DNA of 64,000 nt, taken from the NCBI GenBank assembly GCA_003956705.1, contig QZCP01000019.1:167088-231087 (forward strand), given 5' to 3'. Within the stretch, counting starts at the first letter, position 1; the number at the start of each line of letters is the position of its first letter. A program made the position numbers and the translations under genes. This document shows, one piece after another, positions 46,859-58,545 of this stretch. The stretch is from Brevipalpus yothersi. Its lineage: Eukaryota; Arthropoda; Arachnida; Trombidiformes; Tenuipalpidae. The notes below the pieces were generated by a model. The model did no database searches. It saw only the letters and a program-made list of their open reading frames with translations, and had not been told where the DNA came from.

Positions 46859-47956
46859 ATGACAGATGACAAGAATTATTTCATTTCAGTGTCAACTCGA
46901 ACAGCTAAAGCCAATGAAAAATTTGGTGAATTTAGTTTGGATGGTGATTTGATTAGTGTTTTGCCAGATAATCATGAGAAAGAGAAAGAAAAATTACTCC
47001 AAAAGCAGGAGAAAAAATTTAATCGAATCTGGCATCGTCTAAAAAGTGGTGATAACATTGTATTGTGTGGTGTTGGATCGAAGAAAGAACTTTTGGAACG
47101 TTTTGTGAGGACAAAATTGAAAAATGAAAACACAATCCATATATTTGGCTATGTGGAAGATTATGGATATCGTAATTTTGTATCAACAGTTCATGTAGCA
47201 CTCGATGTTGGCAGGACAGAAGAATCTATACTTGAAGGTGTACAAGATCTTGAGGAAGATTGGTATCTCGCAATTCATTCCATTGATCAACTCTTTTGTA
47301 ATAGCAGTAAAACCAAATCACTCATCAATCGAATGATACTTTCTTCGAAAAAAATTCATCTCATTTGTTCAGTTGATCATATCAATTCACCACTACTTTG
47401 GAGTACACAAGAACATCATAAACAGAATTTATTGTGGATCGAAATAAGCACATGGCGAGAGCATCGAATTGAAAAAAGTTTCACACGTCTCAGTGTCCTT
47501 CGTGCTCTTGGATACAGTAAACATGATAATCAACAATTAACACTTGCCGCAATTACTCATGTTTATGACAGCTTAACACCCAATGCTCAGAAAATTTTCC
47601 ATCTTATCTTGAACTTTTACAAGGATCGTCCAGCTACTGTCAAGGGAAAAGGGCGAAAAGTGACCAAAAGAGGTAGGAATACTGTCCAGGAAGAGGATTC
47701 TGATTCCGATTCTGAGATGGAGAATCAATCAATTGAAGAGAAAGACGAAAGTCAAGGCCTATCTTTTACTGCTTTATTTGAGGCTGCAAGAGAAGAGTTT
47801 TTGGTTCCTGTTGAGGCGACTCTTCGATCTCAATTGGTTGAATTCAAAGATCACAATTTGGTTAGAACACGAACTATCGATGGAACCGAGTATGTTGAGC
47901 TACTCATTCAGCCTAAAATGATTCCCAAACTCATACAAGAACTTCAAGAGAGATAG
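46859..47956 (+). CDS. Orc2: Origin recognition complex subunit 2
   Basis: A subunit of ORC, which marks replication origins in the nucleus. It has 365 aa in a single exon from ATG 46859. The AAA+-like core is recognisable (GDNIVLCGVGSKKELLERF in the position of the Orc2 GxGSK segment, then DWYLAIHSIDQ, and HLICSVDHINSPLLW). After an acidic insert (EEDSDSDSE) comes the C-terminal winged helix, GLSFTALFEAAREEFLV and RSQLVEFKDHNLVR, very like animal ORC2. Human ORC2 has 577 aa; the long disordered N-terminal tail is absent here. AATAAA at 48233-48238 is a candidate poly(A) signal. Confidence 0.93.
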   Translation: MTDDKNYFISVSTRTAKANEKFGEFSLDGDLISVLPDNHEKEKEKLLQKQEKKFNRIWHRLKSGDNIVLCGVGSKKELLERFVRTKLKNENTIHIFGYVEDYGYRNFVSTVHVALDVGRTEESILEGVQDLEEDWYLAIHSIDQLFCNSSKTKSLINRMILSSKKIHLICSVDHINSPLLWSTQEHHKQNLLWIEISTWREHRIEKSFTRLSVLRALGYSKHDNQQLTLAAITHVYDSLTPNAQKIFHLILNFYKDRPATVKGKGRKVTKRGRNTVQEEDSDSDSEMENQSIEEKDESQGLSFTALFEAAREEFLVPVEATLRSQLVEFKDHNLVRTRTIDGTEYVELLIQPKMIPKLIQELQER

Positions 47957-48531
47957 TTTCTGTCTCATGGTTCAAGGAGATCTCGATGCATTATCATGGT
48001 CATTTTTATAAGTACACATACATATCAAACAAATTGAATCAACCACCTCATCAGAAAATCGTGAATATGGATCATTCTGGATGCTAGTTGATAGATGATG
48101 GAGGCTGCAGTATCCTTCGAAAGTTGTCGATAAGAATGGTTTTCCTTCACCTCGCATCTTTTATGATTTTACACTTTTTCATCATCATCAATTTTTCATG
48201 AATTCAGTCTTTTAAATTGATGACATATCGTGAATAAAAAGCTATTCACTGACTCAATAATTTGTTCCTAATCTAGCTCTCATGATTCGAGTTTGAATCT
48301 TTTGGAACGATGTATTGATTGGCCCTCTAATCAAATAAGAGAGTGATTCAAATGCTTCCTATTATTCTTTAAAATTATTCTCCAAATGATTCAGAAATGA
48401 ACAATCAGGCGTGTATGGACAAATCAAACCAGCCATTTAATCAGGCATAACTGATATTAATTCGGATCACTTCCGCATTTGGAAATTAAATGATGAAATC
48501 AAGTATCGAGATTCCAAGAAGCACAAATCAG
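47957..48531. other. Convergent intergenic region, ORC2 / MBF1
   Basis: 575 bp hold the two 3' UTRs. AATAAA at 48233-48238 serves ORC2. No gene is seen. Confidence 0.5.
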
Positions 48532-49092
48532 CTACTTCTTATCACTACTTGAGCCACCTTTCGGGGCTAATGGCTGGCCCTTGTCTTTGCCTCTCAATTT
48601 AACACCCAAATTTCGCTCCAGTTTGGCCAAAACTTGCTGGTTGGGAATTGCTTTTCCTTGCTCGTACTCATGGACCACTTGAACTTTTTCACAAATCTTG
48701 GTCGCTAAATCTTTCTGGGTCCACTCTGTGAAGATTGGGAAAAGAAAATGTCCAAAATTAGAATTTAAATTGGAAAAAAGAGTCATTTGCGTTTATCTAA
48801 CCAAATGTTCCCCTTTTGTGGAATCATTCTTACCTTTAGCTTGTCGAGCTCTCTGGATCAATCTTCCAACATCAGCTCCAACAGTGTTGTGGGACAGAGC
48901 CTCAGTTTCTTGGTCCAATTTAGCGGTATTAAAGGTTGTCTGATGTTGCTTATTGGTGGCTGCATTGAATTTTTTGTTCGTTTCAACTGCAATCCCTTGC
49001 CTTTGAGCTGCATTGATCACTTTGGGTGCTTTTGCATTGATCGGCTTTTGTGGACGCTTTCGCAAAACAGTAACAGTATCCCAATCAGACAT
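48532..49092 (-). CDS. mbf1: Multiprotein bridging factor 1 (EDF1 homologue, 2 exons)
   Basis: A conserved small protein that bridges activators and TBP and also acts on stalled, collided ribosomes. Exons are 48834-49092 and 48532-48725, joined in phase 1, giving 150 aa, the usual length. The start is ATG 49092 (MSDWDTVTVLRKRP), typical of animal MBF1. The N-terminal MBF1 domain is followed by a Cro/C1-type helix-turn-helix (WTQKDLATKICEKVQVVHEY, then EQGKAIPNQQVLAKLER) and a basic Lys/Ser tail. Confidence 0.96.
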
Positions 49093-50143
49093 GATTAACT
49101 GATATCGTGTATGGTATAACAAATACAATAGTAATATAAAAGAGCAAACAAATTAGACGATATTTATGGGAACGTGTCAAATGAAGTGATCACACACTAT
49201 GTTGATTGTTGATCAATAATCCGTTTAATCACACTTCCAGGAAAAAATGTGTACCTCTCAATGCTGTTGTTATGATGTTGTTTATGCTCTCAAAAAGATA
49301 CTCGCAAGAGTGACTCAAGTACACTTCACAGTATCGATACTGTTTGGCAAAATGAGTTACATTTGAAACAGATTTCGTTTGGGATTGATTGGACCACTTT
49401 TTTTGCTAGTGATGCTAATTTTTTTTCACTTAAATGAGAATGAGAATTGGGAATGAAGGAGAAATATTCCAAAAAAGATTCGCAGTGGATGGATGTGTGT
49501 ATTGAGGTCGTGAATTATGGGAATTTTGTGGATATGGATAATCGAATTTTGGATTCGATTGAGTCTGGATGGTTTGTAGTAGCGTTGCTAATCAACGAAT
49601 TTGAGTGTCGAATGATTTAATGAACCAGTATAATTATATGGATGATGTATTAGTTTAGACGGGAAGACATTTTCTTGATTTTCACCTGAGAGCATTTTTT
49701 ATTTCCTCTCTTGATGAGCTCGTCAGCAGAAAGCTTGTAAACAGGAAGCGAGTGCGTCGCATTGAATAAAATTTGGTTAGTTTGTTATTACTTTGGACTT
49801 CGATTACAATCACAATTGGGTGTATTTACAATAGAAATAAGAAAAAAACAGTGAAAAAAAATTTTTTCTCTCTAATTGATTGATAAAATATCGTTTGCGA
49901 GTGCGTCTTAAGCTTTTTTGGAGCTTACCGGGAGAAAAGTAGAGCCATGAGTTCATTTCTTGTCAAAACTTTGATTCGAAGAGGGTGCAAGATGTAAATA
50001 ATCTGAGCTCAATTAACCAATCTGACTTTTTAAATGAGTGGCTCAAGAAAAAAACCCTTCTTAAACAGTAGAAAATCACTGTTTGGTTCTCTGTACAATC
50101 TTTGGTTCAGTTGAAACAATCGTGTAGCCGATTACTGTAGCTT
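49093..50143. other. Intergenic, MBF1 5' side to FAM177-like 3' side
   Basis: About 1 kb of AT-rich DNA, probably with the MBF1 promoter. No coding region or RNA gene is seen. Confidence 0.5.
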
Positions 50144-50731
50144 TTACCTTCTCTCAGGCTGAACTACCACTTGATCTTCACCCATTTCAGCCCATCCCGA
50201 GAAACTTTGGGACATTTTTTCCTTCCTTCGCTTCTCTTGCTCCATCATCCAATAGTACTCCCTTATTTCAGCTTCATATTTTGGTTTGGTGATACCGAAA
50301 AAATTAGCCAGTTTTTCCCCAAGATAGTCACAACCTAAACGAAAAGAGAATATGATTAGGTAACAGTTTATACCAAAATGGAGAAGACAGAATTAAGAAA
50401 GTTTGGAAATTTGATTAGATGAGCAATCAAATCCATAACTAATGAAATGAAGATGGAAAGATAACTTTCCTTCTCAAGGATACATCTCTAAAAAGAATCG
50501 GAAAACAGATAAAAAGGTGGAACAGGAAATGGGTATCATCTTACCATGGAGCACTTTAGTTCCAATATATCTGCTCATATGAATCATCATCAAAAGTGGA
50601 TTTGCCTTAAACTGAATATCAAAAACGATGACAATTAAACCAGAATCAATACAGCACAGGAGTTGATGAAATCAAATACTGATCATAATCAAGACGCTTA
50701 CCATGTTAAAGGGAACAATAGAATCAGCCAT
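50144..50731 (-). CDS. Short FAM177-like protein (3 exons)
   Basis: A small protein of 95 aa built from exons 50702-50731, 50545-50611 and 50144-50334, with GT-AG introns and consistent phases; the exons are too short to be obvious as open frames. The segment CDYLGEKLANFFGITKPKYE followed by AEIREYYWM matches the conserved core of FAM177 (human CDFLGEKIASVLGISTPKYQ), including the following charged helix. Only about 30 residues precede it, so most of the FAM177 N-terminal part is missing or lies in exons not recognised. The function of the family is poorly known. Confidence 0.75.
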
Positions 50732-51981
50732 CGAATGAGAGACTTCGGTATTCCAATATTATTATTATTATTTTTCCACAGGTAAGTTATGATGGCGCAG
50801 GCTTAAATCAACATACACACACAGACAATCATCTGAACAAGATCAACTGATCGATTAAATTATCTTTCGATCGGAAGAAAGTGAAAATATCACACTATAA
50901 CACAATCAAGAAGAATTTTCACTTGACACACAAAATCAGCATGTTTTCATATGCGTTGCTATTGGATACTGTTTTGATTTTTTTTTCGTTTATTGACATA
51001 CAAAACTTTGACCTCGAAAATGTAGACCAATTCGAGAGGAAAAAAGTTTTTTTCGATTTTTGATACGTTTTATTGAGCAGATGAATTGAGGATATCTTGT
51101 GGATTAAAATTGTGCACAATTTTGTTACACTTTTTTTCATGAATCTTAGAGTTGATCAGTTGTGCTGTGGAGCTGATGAGGCGATGTAAGTTTGCTGGAA
51201 ATTGTTGAATAGTTTGAAGGTGAAGCTTCCAATGAAAACTAGTCGAGTTGATTTTCGTAGAGAGGCCTCAATTATGCTGATAAAAGCTTTGATACCGACG
51301 AGAAAATGATTGTCACAATATTTACTTTTCTTGATTCATGAGATTTTTTGAGCTCAGGATCGATAATTTCTGGCATCTCGATTAAATCCTTCATCATTAA
51401 AGTTATAATCTGAAGCTCATGAGAAAAAATTAGAAATTGTGGTCCTGTTTTTCGTGCAGAGAAAAAACGAGATTAAAATTGGTTGTGAAATCTACTTGTT
51501 TAAATTGTATTGTACAGGGCCCGAGTTGGAAAGAGATGGAGAATTCCATTTTCTTCAATGGGAGGGTTAATTACTCGACAGATGTATTTACCTAGGTATC
51601 AGAAGAACCCTGGGACAAAGGATTATTTTTTGATAATTTATGGTGAAGTTGATGAACGATAGGCTTCTTTCAGAGAAGGAATATTTTCTTGGATCTCTGG
51701 TAGTGAACTTGGAAGTGGGTGAACATGTTTGCTTTTATGAAGTTCTATTGAAATTATCTGATCACAGGATTGTTGTTGTTGTTACCCTTGATGATGGAAG
51801 TGGATCGATTTAGAAATAAATTATCAAGTTCGAGTCCTAGTCTTGTGCTTGATTCATTCGAAGAGAGAGAGATAAGATAGAAGCTCAGAATGCCTGCGGG
51901 AACGTAACAGAGGAGCGCGTGTTGAGGATCGATGTTTTCGGAGAAGTTTTTATTTGTTAGGAAGTTGATAAAGAATGCAAC
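50732..51981. other. Divergent intergenic region, FAM177-like / first ABCH gene
   Basis: 1.25 kb holding both promoters. It is AT-rich with short ATT and CA runs near 50760 and 50815. No gene is seen. Confidence 0.5.
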
Positions 51982-54111
51982 ATGAGCATCGATAAAAATG
52001 AGAAAGAAGTGAAGAATATTGTTCTGGAAGTTAAAAATGTCTCATTTTTCTATGAAGAAGGAGGTAAAAAATCTTTAGTTTTACAGAATGTTAATCTCAC
52101 GACCCATGCTTCCGAAATTTGTGCAATTGTTGGTCCAAGTGGCTGTGGTAAAACAACTCTAGTCAAGCTAGCCATCTCACTGTTACCGCTAAGTGATGGA
52201 AGTGTCAAGTTGTTTGGTCGAGATGCTGGAGATCCATCAGTCGGGATACCAGGACCCAATGTTGGTTATATGCCTCAAGAAGATGCTCTACCAAGTGATC
52301 TACGAGTTCGCGATAGTCTCTACTTCTTTGGGCTACTCAATAATATGTCCATCAGTGACATTAGAAAAAGAATGGATGAAGTTCTTGAACAAGTTGATTT
52401 GATTGAGAACTCGGGAAAGTTCATTTTCCAGCTCAGTGGAGGCATGAAACGTCGATTGTCTCTGGCAATAGCATTGTTACATTCACCTCAGCTTCTAATA
52501 CTTGATGAACCGACAGTTGGGTGTGATCCTGTGCTACGATCTCGAATATGGAGTGTTTTGAAGCAAATAAGTTCTGAGAATAGAACCAGCATTGTGATCA
52601 CAACACATTATATTGAAGAGTGTCGCTTAGCACACACGATAAACTTCATGAGAGAGAAGACTTTCGTCGTTCAATCGACACCAGATCGAATCCTGGCAAT
52701 CGCTGGTACTCCCAATCTAGACAAAGCTTTCTTCCAAATATGCTTCTCGGAAAAAATTAACTCATCTGATGATGTAAAATCGGTTAGACAAGTGATCAAC
52801 TCAAGGATTGACCAGGAGGATACAGCATTTTCAAGTGAACCAATAGAAAAAATCAAACATTCGAAAAGCCTGAGTTTCTCCCACATGAAGATCATTCTAA
52901 TTCTTATTCTTCGATACGCTCATGCTTTCCTTTTCGATATGGTCTCTGTTCAGCTGATTATAGTTTTGCCAACTATGGTTTCGGTGATGATACACACATG
53001 TTTGACACCTCGCGTTATTGGTGCTCCTATTGGAATGATAATTGAAAATCAAACACTATCCTATGATACACAACTACTTGATCGACTGGAGCTAAAGCCA
53101 AAATGCTTTGAGTGTCTACATCCTCGACATTTTGTCGAATATATGAATCATGAAGTGTTCAAAGTTATTCCTTACAAAGAATTGGATGTTGCTTTAGACG
53201 ATATCAAAGTTGGTAAGATCGCTGGTGTTGTTCACATTGGTGACCAGTTTGCTGAACATTATGTATCACGAGTCACCACACATTGGACTGATCTACAAGA
53301 GGCTTCTGCTAGGAATACAATAATAAAATTTTATGGAGACGCTAGTAAATTATTCGTCTTTCGGGCATTTGAAACCTACCTCCTCGATGCTTATACAAAA
53401 TATTGGGAAGCCTCAAAGATCAATCTTGGTATGAAGAATGGATCTCTTTTTCCATTTGAATATGAGGATCCAGTGATTGGACAGAAAAAGGATGAAATTC
53501 ATGATAAAAACTTCTTCACTGAAACTGGCTACTTTGTTGGAAATATATTTTGCTCGGGAATTACTTTAGGAGGTTTTCTTATTCTAAGTGAACTAAAGGA
53601 TAAAACAATGAAAAGATGTCTTGCAACTGGACTGAAAACTTATCATCTCTTCTTATCTCAACTTATTACTAATGGATTCTTCGTTGGCTTAACTTCAGTT
53701 GCATCAATGTTCAGTGTGATGTATCTTCTTGAACTTCCCGTGACAACTTCCGCTGCTGCCGGGGCATCGATAGCATTCATGGCTGGTATAATTGGAGTTG
53801 TATTGGGACAGATGATTGCTGTCACACTGAAAAGTGAGATTTCCATTCTACTGATCGGTTGCAGTAGCTCATTCGTATCACTTGGACTCATGGGTGGTGC
53901 TTTTCCACTTGAATCTCAACCATATTACACCAAAACTTTTTCACAATTCCTTCCATTGACAATTCCACTCATCGGGCTGAGAAGTGCCATTCTTCGTGGA
54001 TTTTCTTTCACAAAATTACTCATAATTGAAAGCTTAGCCATTTCTTTGTTATATCTCCTGGTTTTCTCTCTAATTGCAATTTTCATCTTACATAAAGGGA
54101 TTCACAATTGA
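51982..54111 (+). CDS. ABC half-transporter, ABCH subfamily, copy 1 (intact)
   Basis: A membrane ATPase of the arthropod ABCH type, thought to export lipids or xenobiotics as a dimer. It has 709 aa in one exon from ATG 51982. The ATP-binding domain comes first: Walker A GPSGCGKTT (51-59), Q-loop GYMPQED (Gln 99), signature LSGGMKRR (151-158, Met in place of the usual Gln), Walker B LLILDEPTVGCDP (171-183) and switch His 209. After a variable linker come one membrane helix, a ~170-residue outer loop with paired Cys, and a cluster of helices ending near the C-terminus. The LSGGxxRR and DEPTVGxDP wording and domain order favour ABCH over ABCG. It is the first of four tandem copies. Confidence 0.93.
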   Translation: MSIDKNEKEVKNIVLEVKNVSFFYEEGGKKSLVLQNVNLTTHASEICAIVGPSGCGKTTLVKLAISLLPLSDGSVKLFGRDAGDPSVGIPGPNVGYMPQEDALPSDLRVRDSLYFFGLLNNMSISDIRKRMDEVLEQVDLIENSGKFIFQLSGGMKRRLSLAIALLHSPQLLILDEPTVGCDPVLRSRIWSVLKQISSENRTSIVITTHYIEECRLAHTINFMREKTFVVQSTPDRILAIAGTPNLDKAFFQICFSEKINSSDDVKSVRQVINSRIDQEDTAFSSEPIEKIKHSKSLSFSHMKIILILILRYAHAFLFDMVSVQLIIVLPTMVSVMIHTCLTPRVIGAPIGMIIENQTLSYDTQLLDRLELKPKCFECLHPRHFVEYMNHEVFKVIPYKELDVALDDIKVGKIAGVVHIGDQFAEHYVSRVTTHWTDLQEASARNTIIKFYGDASKLFVFRAFETYLLDAYTKYWEASKINLGMKNGSLFPFEYEDPVIGQKKDEIHDKNFFTETGYFVGNIFCSGITLGGFLILSELKDKTMKRCLATGLKTYHLFLSQLITNGFFVGLTSVASMFSVMYLLELPVTTSAAAGASIAFMAGIIGVVLGQMIAVTLKSEISILLIGCSSSFVSLGLMGGAFPLESQPYYTKTFSQFLPLTIPLIGLRSAILRGFSFTKLLIIESLAISLLYLLVFSLIAIFILHKGIHN

Positions 54112-55020
54112 AAGAATCGCTGCAAAGGATTTCCATAAAATTATTCTTACACATATTTTATTTTTTAGACCTTCCAGGCTACCTTATAAATTAATGTTGA
54201 ATTACACTTGTAGCTTCCATCAATTGGCTGTGCATTTCTCTTGCTGCTCCATCATCCAAGAATCTTTAGGCATTACTGAAAATGCTCATTTCCTCGCGAT
54301 GATGTTTTTCTTATCAACTTTGGAGGCTTCTTGAATTTTGAAAAATTCTAATCCTCATCTTACCTGGGAAGATGGAGGGATAAGAACAGTGTCCGGAATC
54401 TTCGGTCGCTCTTTGGTGTTTCCCATTTAAGCCTTAAATCTATGCCTACACTGAACTATTTCTAGATCAAAGGAAAGTCAGAAAATGCCAGAATTAAGTT
54501 AGCTGATTTCAATAGCTTACTGGTATGCCAGAGCAATTCTATGAGTATCAACAAATTGATAATCGTGAAAAAAAGGAAACAGCCCTCAAAAGGTCGAAGG
54601 TTGAAGCATCACCTATCAAGAGCTCGAATAGTTCAATTGAGAGGAGAGGCTGTAGTATTTGAAGCGAAGTATTTTTTTTGACTGATAAATAAGATTGTTT
54701 TGGAAACTTTCGAGTCGGTTCACGAGATAATTTCAATTCAAGCATATTTATCCCATGGAATCCCATTTTGATGACGATCTGGCATTAATTTTCAATCCCT
54801 CAATCATTCGAATATCTTATCTCAAAATCTTTTTCAGTCACGGCTGCTTCAAAATAACCTGATTTAATCATATAAGAAACAAGAGTTCTGGAGAGCGAGG
54901 ATGCAGGAAAAAGGGCTTCATAAGAACGTGAATACCTCCGGCATTCAGGATTGCGCAAGAAGCTAGTGCAACTTAGGAAACGATTACTTGGCCGAAGTTG
55001 TCCTCATTTGCACGGGTGCA
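54112..55020. other. Spacer between ABCH copies 1 and 2
   Basis: About 0.9 kb with no supported gene. It should contain the 3' UTR of copy 1 and the promoter of copy 2. Confidence 0.5.
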
Positions 55021-57153
55021 ATGGGTACCACCACGCTTCTTCGAGAAAGTGAAAAAATTGTTCTAGAGATACAAAACGCCTCATTTTTTTATGGAAAATG
55101 GGGTAAAAAATCTCCAGTTTTACAAAATGTTAATCTTACCACCCATGCTTCCGAAATCTGTGCGATTGTTGGTCCGAGTGGTTGTGGTAAAACGACGCTT
55201 ATTAAGCTCGCTATCTCCATATTGCCATTGAGCGAGGGAAGTGTTAAGTTGTTTGGTCGAGATTCTGGAGATCCATCAGTTGGAATACCAGGACCCAATG
55301 TCGGCTATATGCCTCAAGAAGATGCTCTACCAAGTGATCTAGGTGTTCGTGATAGTCTCTACTTCTTTGGGCTACTCAACAATATGTCCATCCGTGAGAT
55401 TAGAAAGAGAATGGATGAAGTTCTTAAGCAAGTTGATTTGATTGAGGACTCGGGGAAGTTCATTTTTCAGCTCAGTGGAGGCATGAAACGTCGTTTGTCT
55501 CTAGCAATTGCGCTGCTCCATTCACCACAACTACTTATACTTGATGAGCCAACAGTTGGGTGTGATCCTGTGCTGAGGTCTCGAATATGGAGCGTTCTGA
55601 AGCAGATTAGTTCTGAGAATAGAACCAGCATTGTGATCACAACACACTATATTGAAGAGTGTCGCTTAGCACACACGATAAACTTCATGAGAGAGAAGAC
55701 TTTCGTTGTCCAATCAACACCAGAGCAGATATTGTCAATTGCTGGAACTTATAGTTTAGATGAAGCTTTTTATCGAATTTGCTTCCCCAGTGAAGATTTA
55801 CTTACTGATACAAAGCCCGGACCAAGTCATGTAAAATCAAAGGCTGTTGTTCAAGCGATAACACCCTGCTTGGGAGGATCGCATGAAGAAGTTAAGCCTT
55901 CGCTGAGAAACTGGAATTTTTCTCATTTTAAAATCATATTCATCCTCATTTTACGATACGCTCATGCTTTTCTCACTGATTTGGTTTCTATTCATTTGAT
56001 TATTGTTATGCCGACAATGATTTCAATATTGATGCACACATGTTTATCACCTCGCGTTATCGATGCCCCTATTGGAGTCGTAATTGAGAATCAAACTCTC
56101 TCATATGATGAACAATTATTCGATCATTTGGGACTGGAGTCAAAATGCTTCGAATGTCTACATCCTCGACATTTTGTTGAATATATGAATCATGAAGTGT
56201 TTAAAGTGGTTCCTTATCAAGGTTTGGACATAGCTCTGGACGATGTAAAAGCTGGTAAGATCGCTGGTGTTGTTCACATTGGTGACCAATTCGCTGAGCA
56301 TTATGTATCTCGAGTTACTTCTCATTGGACTGATCTACAAGAGGCTTCTGCTAGGAATACAATAATAAAATTCTATGGAGACGCTAGTAAATTATTTGTC
56401 TTTCGAGCATTTGACACTTATCTTCTTGATGCTTATGAAAAATACTGGCAGGCTTCAAAAATCAATCTTGGCATGAAAAATGGATCTCTTTTTCCATTAG
56501 AATATGTGGATCCAGTGATTGGACAGAAGAAGGATGAAATTCATGACAAAAATTTTTTCACTGAAACTGGCTACTTTGTTGGAAATATATTTTGCTTAGC
56601 GATTGCTTTAGGAGGTTTCCTGATGCTGAATGAGCTAAAAGATCAAACAATGAAAAGATGCCTCGCAACTGGACTGAAAACTTATCATCTTTTCCTGTCC
56701 CAACTGATCACTAATGGAATCTTTGTCGGTTTGACCTCAGTGGCAACAATGTTCAGTGTTATGTATCTACTTGATCTTCCTGTGATGACTTCGGCTGTTG
56801 CTGGTGCCTCAATAGCTTCCATGGCTGGTATCTTAGGAGTTGTATTTGGACAGATGATCGCCGTTACCCTTCGAAGTGAAATAACAATTATCTTAATCGG
56901 TACTAGTATTTCATACATGATAATGGGACTCATGGGTGGTGCTTTTGCTCTTGAATCTCAACCTTACTACACAAAAACTTTCTCCATGTTTCTCCCATTA
57001 ACAATTCCAATTAGCGGCTTGAGAAGTGCTATTCTTCGTGGCTTCTCATTCACAAAATTGCTCATAATCGAAAGTCTTGCCATTCCCTCTTTTTATCTAT
57101 TCGTTTTTTCTCTGATTACCCTTACTATTTTACATAGAGGTATACATAATTGA
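55021..57153 (+). CDS. ABC half-transporter, ABCH subfamily, copy 2 (intact)
   Basis: 710 aa in one exon. The open frame extends 33 nt upstream but only from a TTG; ATG 55021 puts Walker A at 51-59, exactly as in copy 1, so it is taken as the start. All nucleotide-binding motifs are present and nearly identical to copy 1, including LSGGMKRR and DEPTVGCDP. The two proteins differ mainly in the first ~30 residues and in the linker after the ATPase domain (about 260-305), where hardly any residue is shared. The transmembrane half is closely similar with scattered changes. It is a paralogue made by tandem duplication. Confidence 0.93.
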   Translation: MGTTTLLRESEKIVLEIQNASFFYGKWGKKSPVLQNVNLTTHASEICAIVGPSGCGKTTLIKLAISILPLSEGSVKLFGRDSGDPSVGIPGPNVGYMPQEDALPSDLGVRDSLYFFGLLNNMSIREIRKRMDEVLKQVDLIEDSGKFIFQLSGGMKRRLSLAIALLHSPQLLILDEPTVGCDPVLRSRIWSVLKQISSENRTSIVITTHYIEECRLAHTINFMREKTFVVQSTPEQILSIAGTYSLDEAFYRICFPSEDLLTDTKPGPSHVKSKAVVQAITPCLGGSHEEVKPSLRNWNFSHFKIIFILILRYAHAFLTDLVSIHLIIVMPTMISILMHTCLSPRVIDAPIGVVIENQTLSYDEQLFDHLGLESKCFECLHPRHFVEYMNHEVFKVVPYQGLDIALDDVKAGKIAGVVHIGDQFAEHYVSRVTSHWTDLQEASARNTIIKFYGDASKLFVFRAFDTYLLDAYEKYWQASKINLGMKNGSLFPLEYVDPVIGQKKDEIHDKNFFTETGYFVGNIFCLAIALGGFLMLNELKDQTMKRCLATGLKTYHLFLSQLITNGIFVGLTSVATMFSVMYLLDLPVMTSAVAGASIASMAGILGVVFGQMIAVTLRSEITIILIGTSISYMIMGLMGGAFALESQPYYTKTFSMFLPLTIPISGLRSAILRGFSFTKLLIIESLAIPSFYLFVFSLITLTILHRGIHN

Positions 57154-57543
57154 AAAAATTGCTCACCTCTCTCAAGTGATCCCAAAATAACCAAACAATT
57201 TTGTAGACTTATTATCAATAAACAAATCACTTTATTTGTGATAAGCGAATTTTTCCTCCTAGATTGAATAGACAAGTAGTCAAATGATTTTTTTGAGCTA
57301 CTACATGACAAGAACTTCGGATGAGAAACCAGTAGTTTCGTTGGAAACTTAATCTTTATGGCGATAGCTCGATGAGGTTTTGGATGCTGAGCTGGAGGAT
57401 AAAACAATGAAGATACTTCGCTTTGAATACACCCTGTTTTAGTTTTCATAATTTCATTCCGAAATTGGATTCATAAACTCTCTTTAATCATTTGAGAATC
57501 AACCATTGAAAGTTTGCTCGAAGCATGATAAGTTCGATTAAAC
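57154..57543. other. Spacer between ABCH copy 2 and the relic copy
   Basis: 390 bp without a gene; it contains the 3' UTR of copy 2. Confidence 0.45.
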
Positions 57544-58545
57544 TTGCTCCCAGACAAGAGCAGGAGATTCTTTGGACTACTCAACAATACATTCATACCC
57601 ATCTCACTGTTACCGCTAAGTGATAAGAGTGTCAAGTTGTTCAATCAATTTGATAGAGGACTCGAGAAAGTTAATTTTTCAGTTCAGTGGAGGCATGAAA
57701 CGTCGATTGTCTCTAGCAATTGCGTTACTCCATTCACCTCAGCTTCTAATACTTGATGAACCGACAGTTGGGTGCAATCCTGTGCTACGATCTTGAATAT
57801 GGAGTGTTCTGAAGCAGATTAGTTCTGAAAATAGAACCAGCATTGTGATCGCAACACACTATATCGAAGAGTGTCGCTTAGCACATAGGATAAACTTCAT
57901 GAGAGAGAAGACTTTCGTCGTTCAACCGACACCAGAGCAGATATTAACAGTTATCTCTGGGAATTCTTCTTTGAGGTTTTCCTCTACTGGATGAGCTGGA
58001 AGGTGAAAAGATTAAAAGATGTCATGCAACTGGGCTGGAAACTCATCATCTCTTCCTATCTTAACTTATCACTAATGGACTTTTTGTGGGTTCAACCTCA
58101 GTTGCATCGATGTGTATGCGTTATGTACTTGTTATTTCTGTTAGGACTCCTGCTGTTGCCGGTGCATTCATAGTATTCATGGTTTGTATACAGTAGTTGG
58201 AGATGGTATTGGCACAAACGATCGCTATTACCCCAAGAAGAGAGATTAAGGTTCTGTTTATTGATTCAAGTATTATTTTATGGCTGTGGGTCTTATGGGA
58301 GGTGCTCTCGCCCTCAAATCTCAACCTTACTACACAAAAATGTTCTCTCAGTTTCTTCCTTTAACAATTCCTATTCGTAGATTAAGAGGTGCCCTTCTTC
58401 GTGGTTTTTCATTCACGAATTTACTCATTGCCGAGAGTCTCGTCGTTACTCTACTTTATCTTCTATTATCCTCTCTGACAGGTCTCCCTAGTATACGTGA
58501 TTGGAAGAATCTGTTCTTTATACGAACCACTAAAATTCCCAGGTG
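57544..58545 (+). pseudogene. Scrambled ABCH relic
   Basis: Pieces of an ABCH gene on the plus strand with many lesions. A fragment matching FFGLLNN (57571 onward) comes before one matching ISLLPLSDGSVKLF (57601 onward), the reverse of the intact order. A long piece from the signature (FSGGMKRRLSLAIALLHS) through DEPTVGCNP (Asp changed to Asn) to the switch region has a stop where the intact genes have Arg (near 57796). It then jumps directly to the second half of the membrane domain, losing the linker, first helix and outer loop. The end (GALALKSQPYYTKMFSQFL) is readable. It cannot code a transporter. Confidence 0.9.

Noticed and set aside
54988..55020. Upstream extension of ABCH copy 2
   Set aside because: It would begin at TTG; the ATG at 55021 aligns exactly with the start of copy 1.
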